This document shows, in pieces, positions 59,985 through 63,887 of a stretch of 63,887 bases of DNA (positions are counted from its first letter, which is position 1; each line of letters opens with the position of its first letter). Below the pieces are notes generated by a model. That model was not told where the DNA came from and did no database searches. It saw only the letters and a list, made by a program, of their open reading frames with translations. Source of the DNA: Candidatus Alcyoniella australis (lineage in GTDB: Bacteria > Lernaellota > Lernaellaia > JAVCCG01 > Alcyoniellaceae); contig JAVCCG010000157.1 in the NCBI GenBank assembly GCA_030765605.1, positions 1-63,887 on the forward strand, given 5' to 3'. A program made the translations under genes and the position numbers.

Positions 59985-61238
59985 ATGCAACGCAACAACC
60001 TCTGGACCTCGCTGCTGCTGCTGGCGCTGATCGCGGCGCTGTGCGGGTCGCTGCTGCCGACAGCCTCCTGCGACACCAAGACCAACGCCGCGCAGTCCGA
60101 CGACGCGGACGATGACGACGACGACGCGGACGCGGTCAAGGTGCTCGCGGTGCAGCCGCCCTACGGGCCGATCGAGGGCGGCACGGCCGTGGCGGTGCTC
60201 GGACGCAACTTCATTGACCAGGCGTCCGTGACTTTCGGCGATTCTGAGGCGACCGACTTCGAGTTCATCTCGGACAACGAGGTGCGCGTAAGCACGCCGC
60301 CCGCTGATTCCGCGGGCGCGGTGCGCGTGACTTTGACCAATGCCGACGGCGGCTCGGGATCGCTGGTCAACGGCTTTCGCTACGGCGGCGAGCCGGTACA
60401 GATCGACTGGTGCAACATCCAGCATCCGGACAACTACGTGGCCTATGAGTATTTCCCCTCGGGCACGATCTACGGCCGGGTCTACGTCGAGGGCTGCACC
60501 GAGGGCGGCGAGCGCTGCGCCGAACTGATCGGCGCGTTGGGCTACGGCCCCACGGGCGTCGATCCCTCGACCGACCCAACGCAGTTTGGTTGGGAGCTGG
60601 CCGAGTACAACACGGACTGGCCCGGCGACGAGGCCAAAGAGGGCGAGAACAACGACGAGTACATGGCCGTGATCCCGGCCCAGTCCGCGGGCCAATACTC
60701 CTATGCCTACCGCTTCTCCGGCGACGGCGGCCAGACCTGGACCTACTGCGACACCCGCGACGAGGGGGCCGACCCCGGATTCGACGCGGGCGCCCTGGGC
60801 CTGTTCGAAGTGCGCGACGAACTACAGGTCGACTGGTGCGTTATTGTCGAAGGTTCCCAGGCGCGCAGCACTGCGCCCGACGTGGAGAGCGACCCGATCT
60901 ACGGCCAAATCTGGATCGAGGGCATCACCGGCCGCGAGGTGAACTCGCCATGGGTCAGCGCGCAGATCGGCGTGGGGCCCACCTCGGGCCAGGGTGGCGA
61001 TCCGCAGTCGCAGCCCGCTGACTACGACTGGTTCGACGCCGAGTTCAACGGCTCGTCACTGGCGCCCGAGGACAACTCCGAGTACATGCGCGGCCTGACC
61101 CGCGCCAGCGCGGGGAGCTACGGCTACGCGTTCCGCTTCTCATCCAACAACGCGCACTCCTGGACCTACTGCGACACGGGCGATGGCTCGAACGACGGAT
61201 TCCAGCCGGGCAACATGGGGCTGCTGACCGTGGAGTAA
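59985..61238 (+). CDS. IPT/TIG-domain lipoprotein, probably last gene of the maltodextrin locus
   Basis: A 417-residue protein with a lipobox (TASC, about residue 27) followed by an Asp-rich linker. One IPT/TIG domain (about 45-130; VLAVQPPYGPIEGGTAVAVLG) precedes two copies of an extracellular domain found in deltaproteobacterial secreted proteins, visible as IYGRVYVEG and IYGQIWIEG, and SYAYRFSGDGGQTWTYCD and GYAFRFSSNNAHSWTYCD. Asp follows the lipid-bearing Cys, which in E. coli favours inner-membrane retention. A starch-binding role is possible. The dispersed repeat starts right after its stop. Confidence 0.82.
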   Translation: MQRNNLWTSLLLLALIAALCGSLLPTASCDTKTNAAQSDDADDDDDDADAVKVLAVQPPYGPIEGGTAVAVLGRNFIDQASVTFGDSEATDFEFISDNEVRVSTPPADSAGAVRVTLTNADGGSGSLVNGFRYGGEPVQIDWCNIQHPDNYVAYEYFPSGTIYGRVYVEGCTEGGERCAELIGALGYGPTGVDPSTDPTQFGWELAEYNTDWPGDEAKEGENNDEYMAVIPAQSAGQYSYAYRFSGDGGQTWTYCDTRDEGADPGFDAGALGLFEVRDELQVDWCVIVEGSQARSTAPDVESDPIYGQIWIEGITGREVNSPWVSAQIGVGPTSGQGGDPQSQPADYDWFDAEFNGSSLAPEDNSEYMRGLTRASAGSYGYAFRFSSNNAHSWTYCDTGDGSNDGFQPGNMGLLTVE

Positions 61239-61597
61239 GGGGTCGTAATGCTACGAACCACTCCGCGTCGAATGACTGAGGAGAAGAGGTAAAGATCATA
61301 AAAACGATCCTTGGCACCTTTGAGGTGCCCGCAAAACTCGCGGCAGCCGACTTTGAGTCGGTGCAAGTCTCGCGCAGGACCATAGTCTTAATGCCACGAC
61401 CCTCTCCGCGCAGGCACCTTGTAGGTGCCACAATACTCGCGGCAGCTTGGAGCTGCTGCATGGCTCGCGCAGAATCACAGTCGTAGCACCACGACCCATT
61501 CTGCGTAGAAACATTTGGGGAGAGAAGGGGTAAAGATCGTTAAAACGATCTTTGTGTGTAGGGCGAGCGGCGCATTGCCTCAGGGTTTTCATAAACT
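61239..61597 (+). repeat. Dispersed hairpin repeat with tandem 100-base units
   Basis: Starts directly after the stop of the IPT gene. A partial unit (61240-61312) is followed by a unit with hairpins at 61313-61329 and 61347-61361, then one with hairpins at 61413-61429 and 61442-61456; corresponding first hairpins are exactly 100 bases apart. The last hairpin (61532-61553, 9-bp arms) and the tail to 61597 match the inverted copy at 1-156. Stems differ between units but stay paired: inner bases of the 7-bp stem are GGCACCT or GGCGGCT with matching complements. No protein is encoded; open frames here are by-products. Confidence 0.85.
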
Positions 61598-61787
61598 ACT
61601 CACCTTGCCACCTCGATCAACACCTCTGGTCTCGACATCTCGATACGATATTCAGTTCATCGCAATCGATCAGCTTTGTTGCCCGTGGAACACGACGTCT
61701 GTCTGCCTGAGGTAATCTGATCTTGACTTTGCAGGGGGGAGGATAGAAATATATATAAAATTAATCTTATAACAAATGGAGGGATCG
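61598..61787 (+). promoter_or_regulatory. Upstream region of the first DUF1566 gene
   Basis: Non-coding, becoming AT-rich towards the gene. TTGACT (61723-61728) is followed by a G run and TATATATA (61749-61756). The second DUF1566 gene has the similar TTGACACCGCA at the same kind of distance, suggesting a shared promoter type. GGAGGG lies five bases before the ATG. Confidence 0.5.
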
Positions 61788-62348
61788 ATGAAGCGCTTAA
61801 TGTTCTTGGCCCTCGCGGCTCTGCTGTGCCTGGGTGTGGGCCTGGTTATCTTGTGCGGCGGCGGCGGAGATGACGACGACGATAGAGGCGACGACGACGA
61901 CACAGGTGACGATGACGACACCGGAGATCTGACTTGGCAGGACCCGCCGTCGAACGATGGCATGACGTGGGACGAAGCGAAAACCTATTGTGCCTATTTG
62001 AGCTTCGACGGTCACGATGACTGGCGTCTGCCGACGATCAGCGAATTGCGTTCCCTGATTCGCGGCTGCGACGCTACAGGGACCGGTGGCGCCTGTAACG
62101 GCACTGACGATTGCCTGAGCTGGACCGATTGCAGGAACGATCCATGCTTTGGCTGCGATTTCCTGGAGGGTCCCGGTTCTGGTGGGGCGTATTGGCCGGA
62201 TGGAATGTCCGGTGCAATAAGCTGGTATTGGTCGTCTTCGCCGGTCGCGGACGAAGACTACTACGCGTGGACCGTCAGTTTCATCTTCGGCTCCGTCTCC
62301 ACCTCCCTCCTCGCCAACATCGCCGTCCACGCGCGTTGCGTGCGTTAG
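61788..62348 (+). CDS. DUF1566 (Lcl-like) lipoprotein, copy 1
   Basis: A 186-residue lipoprotein. Signal peptide with lipobox VILC (about residue 23), Gly/Asp-rich linker (DDDDTG units), then a DUF1566 domain (about 55-186) with [16 protein letters not shown], four to six cysteines and the YWSSSP motif. DUF1566 domains are related to C-type-lectin folds and some are DGR targets. The last codons before ARCVR (62250-62330) vary strongly from the next two copies with fixed third bases. Ends in ARCVR. An ATG upstream in frame lacks a ribosome site; GGAGGG precedes this one. Confidence 0.88.
   Translation: MKRLMFLALAALLCLGVGLVILCGGGGDDDDDRGDDDDTGDDDDTGDLTWQDPPSNDGMTWDEAKTYCAYLSFDGHDDWRLPTISELRSLIRGCDATGTGGACNGTDDCLSWTDCRNDPCFGCDFLEGPGSGGAYWPDGMSGAISWYWSSSPVADEDYYAWTVSFIFGSVSTSLLANIAVHARCVR
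62250..62330 (+). other. Variable region of copy 1 (DGR-like pattern)
   Basis: 27 codons. Against the same codons of copy 2 (63142-63222), 19 differ, and 18 of these keep the third base (17 C, one T). Scaffold codons gac (third), tac, gcg, tgg, gtc, ttc, ggc and gtc are unchanged. The 28 bases just before (TGGTATTGGTCGTC and on) are identical. Third copy is at 63793-63870. Confidence 0.6.
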
Positions 62349-62655
62349 CCGATGCTACTCTGCGAAGTAGGCCGCTACGTAGCACGAGCCGTGAGATTGG
62401 TAATTTGATCCTTTGGTAATTTGGTAATTTTACACGCGCCGAAGGCGTAACTGAAAATCTCGAAGATCGGCGCGAGAGCCGATCGCCGCTGAGGGGAGCG
62501 TTCGGGGAGATCGTGGAAACCGAGGAGTTTGAGCATTCGGGCAAGTGCATCGAGGCGGTGGTGGCAGCTCTCACCTAAAAGTAACTTAGCCTTGACACCG
62601 CAAAGGTAGACGTGTGTATTTTAAGCTCATCCTGAATACTTTTTCGGAGGGAACG
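62349..62655 (+). promoter_or_regulatory. Intergenic region before the second DUF1566 gene
   Basis: 307 bases without a confident gene. It holds short TTGGTAATTT repeats (62396-62430), a 53-codon stretch without a start (62420-62578) that may be a decayed gene end, and a promoter-like TTGACA (62592-62597), 17-base spacer, TGTATT (62615-62620). GGAGG is at 62646-62650. Confidence 0.45.
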
Positions 62656-63240
62656 ATGAAGCGGATGCTGTTCTGGGTGCTCGCGGCGGTTCTGTGCCTT
62701 AGCGTGGGGCTGGTTATCTCGTGCAGCGGCGGCGGCGGGGATGACGACGATGATACGGGCGATGATGATACGGGCGATGACGACACCGGTGACGATGACA
62801 CAGGCGACGACGACACCGGAGATCTGACTTTGCAGAATCCGCCTTCGGACGAAGGGATGACCTGGGCCGAAGCTAAGGCCTATTGCGACGATTTGAGCTT
62901 CGACGGCCACGACGATTGGCGCTTGCCGACAATCTCGGAACTGCGCAGCCTGATTCGCGGATGCGTTTACACGGAGACCGGAGGAGACTGCAATGTAACG
63001 GACGATTGCCTAGACTCATCTTGTCGGAATGATTCCTGCGATGGCTGCGGGTACCTGGAGGGTCCCGGTTCTGGTGGGGCGTATTGGCCGGATGGAATGT
63101 CCGGTCCAATCGGTTGGTATTGGTCGTCTTCGCCGGTCGCGGGCTACGACAACTACGCGTGGGGCGTCTATTTCTACTACGGCTACGTCAGCAGCCACTC
63201 CACCGGCTACTACGACTACTACGCGCGCTGTGTTCGTTAG
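62656..63240 (+). CDS. DUF1566 (Lcl-like) lipoprotein, copy 2
   Basis: A 194-residue paralogue of copy 1: lipobox VISC, five DDDTG units in the linker, then the DUF1566 domain with [16 protein letters not shown] and YWSSSP. Its C-terminal variable region (63142-63222) is Tyr-rich (YYGYV, GYYDYY). About 50 bases before the motif (from CCTGGAGGGTCC on) are identical to copy 1, unlike the more diverged upstream half. GGAGG lies five bases before the ATG. Confidence 0.88.
   Translation: MKRMLFWVLAAVLCLSVGLVISCSGGGGDDDDDTGDDDTGDDDTGDDDTGDDDTGDLTLQNPPSDEGMTWAEAKAYCDDLSFDGHDDWRLPTISELRSLIRGCVYTETGGDCNVTDDCLDSSCRNDSCDGCGYLEGPGSGGAYWPDGMSGPIGWYWSSSPVAGYDNYAWGVYFYYGYVSSHSTGYYDYYARCVR
62740..62823 (+). 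repeat. Asp-rich 15-base tandem repeat in copy 2
   Basis: Five units of about 15 bases (GGCGATGATGATACG-type) encoding DDDTG between lipobox and DUF1566 domain. Copy 3 has a similar run of about six units (63366-63474), copy 1 fewer. Unit number differs, so slippage is likely. Confidence 0.75.
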
Positions 63241-63285
63241 CTGACCGAATGCTTATGGTCAGAGACCATTAACCCGGAGGGATCG

Positions 63286-63887
63286 ATGAAGCGCTTAATG
63301 TTCTTGGCCCTTGTGGCCCTGTTATGCCTCGGCGTGGGGCTGGTGATCTCGTGCAGCGGCGGCGGAGATGACGACACAGGGGACGATGATACGGGCGACG
63401 ACGACACCGGGGATGACGATACGGGAGACGATGATAGCGGGGATGACGATACGGGTGACGATGACGATGGCGATCTGACCTGGCAGAATCCGCCGTCGGA
63501 AGATTCCATGTCCTGGGATGAAGCGAAGACCTACTGCGCTAACTTGAGCTTTGACGGTCACGATGATTGGCGGCTGCCGACCATCAGCGAGCTGCGGTCC
63601 CTGATCCGCGGCTGCGATGCGACCGAGACCGGCGGCGCTTGTAACGTCACTGACGACTGCACTGAATCCGATTGCTGGAACAATCCATGTATAGGCTGTG
63701 AATACGGGGAGGGTCCCGGATCGGGTGGGGCTTATTGGCCGGATGAAATGACCGGTGAAATCTTTTGGTATTGGTCGTCTTCGTCGGTCGCGCACTACGG
63801 TGACCGCGCGTGGGCCGTCGGTTTCAACACCGGCTACGTCGGCGAAGATGGCACCGGTAACTACAGCGGCGCGCGCTGTGTCCGTCC
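63286..63887 (+). CDS. DUF1566 (Lcl-like) lipoprotein, copy 3 (cut by window end)
   Basis: At least 200 residues; the frame is open at the window end. Starts [16 protein letters not shown] with lipobox VISC, then an Asp-rich linker and a DUF1566 domain with [16 protein letters not shown] and YWSSSS. The first 35 bases are identical to copy 1. It reaches the ARCVR position where copies 1 and 2 stop and continues, so the C-terminus is longer. It follows copy 2 by 45 bases with GGAGGG before the ATG, so they are probably co-transcribed. Confidence 0.85.
   Translation, partial: MKRLMFLALVALLCLGVGLVISCSGGGDDDTGDDDTGDDDTGDDDTGDDDSGDDDTGDDDDGDLTWQNPPSEDSMSWDEAKTYCANLSFDGHDDWRLPTISELRSLIRGCDATETGGACNVTDDCTESDCWNNPCIGCEYGEGPGSGGAYWPDEMTGEIFWYWSSSSVAHYGDRAWAVGFNTGYVGEDGTGNYSGARCVR

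Noticed and set aside
61296-61592. 98-codon minus-strand open frame with DRFNDLYPFSP
   Set aside because: Lies within the hairpin repeat; the same peptide-like string appears at the other copy (6-194) and in adjacent units because the DNA repeats, not because it is coding.
62740-63474. CRISPR-like array
   Set aside because: The regular short repeats encode Asp-rich linkers in frame and have no spacers.

Overview
The window is a GC-rich, gene-dense bacterial chromosome segment with about 50 protein genes, one tRNA and no prophage, rRNA or CRISPR array. A carbohydrate porin, many lipoproteins and periplasmic proteins point to a Gram-negative cell. System II cytochrome c maturation, GldG/DUF4340 proteins, large beta-rich envelope proteins and lipoproteins with Asp-rich (DDDTG) linkers suggest a deltaproteobacterial-grade lineage (Myxococcota, Bdellovibrionota, Desulfobacterota or a related candidate phylum). 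No rRNA or ribosomal protein is present, so this placement is inference.

Layout. 1-156: partial copy of a hairpin-rich dispersed repeat, cut by the window edge. 157-6118: cytochrome c biogenesis (ccsA, resB, a CcdA-TlpA fusion) around two membrane-anchored proteins of unknown role. 6118-18956: a long plus-strand housekeeping run (xseA, xseB, dxs, tlyA, an SbcCD/YhaON-like nuclease pair, a DUF4340 protein, rpoZ, dnaJ, htrA) with many 1-4 base overlaps; a MITE-like foldback element sits between dxs and tlyA. 19033-23276: a DUF4190 protein, then a Gld-like ABC system (ATPase, permease, GldG). 23273-31215: a TMEM260/DUF2723-like membrane protein, hpt, a ROK kinase, and a minus-strand operon of a TIM-barrel protein, a sugar kinase, a sugar nucleotidyltransferase and rarA. 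31318-31391: tRNA-Pro(UGG). 31445-37532: a membrane beta-propeller protein and two very large paralogous envelope proteins. 37758-45622: galU, priA, a REC-GGDEF protein, a sensor kinase, def and fmt. 45654-50478: epimerase, membrane protein, radical SAM protein and acyl-CoA dehydrogenase.

50692-61238 looks like one maltodextrin/starch utilisation locus: LamB-like porin, two secreted GH13 amylase lipoproteins, MalK-type ATPase, a MalE-MalF fusion, MalG, and an IPT/TIG lipoprotein. A sigma70-like promoter and a palindromic operator candidate lie ahead of it.

61239-61597 holds a second copy of the edge repeat, inverted relative to the first and about 61 kb away. Its stems covary between copies.

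61788-63887 carries three tandem DUF1566 (Lcl-like) lipoproteins. Their C-terminal 26-27 codons differ strongly at codon positions 1 and 2 while the third base and the scaffold codons stay fixed. Elsewhere in these genes third-base changes are common. This is the pattern left by a diversity-generating retroelement (DGR); no reverse transcriptase or template repeat is visible in the window, which ends inside the third gene. I consider this the most interesting signal here.
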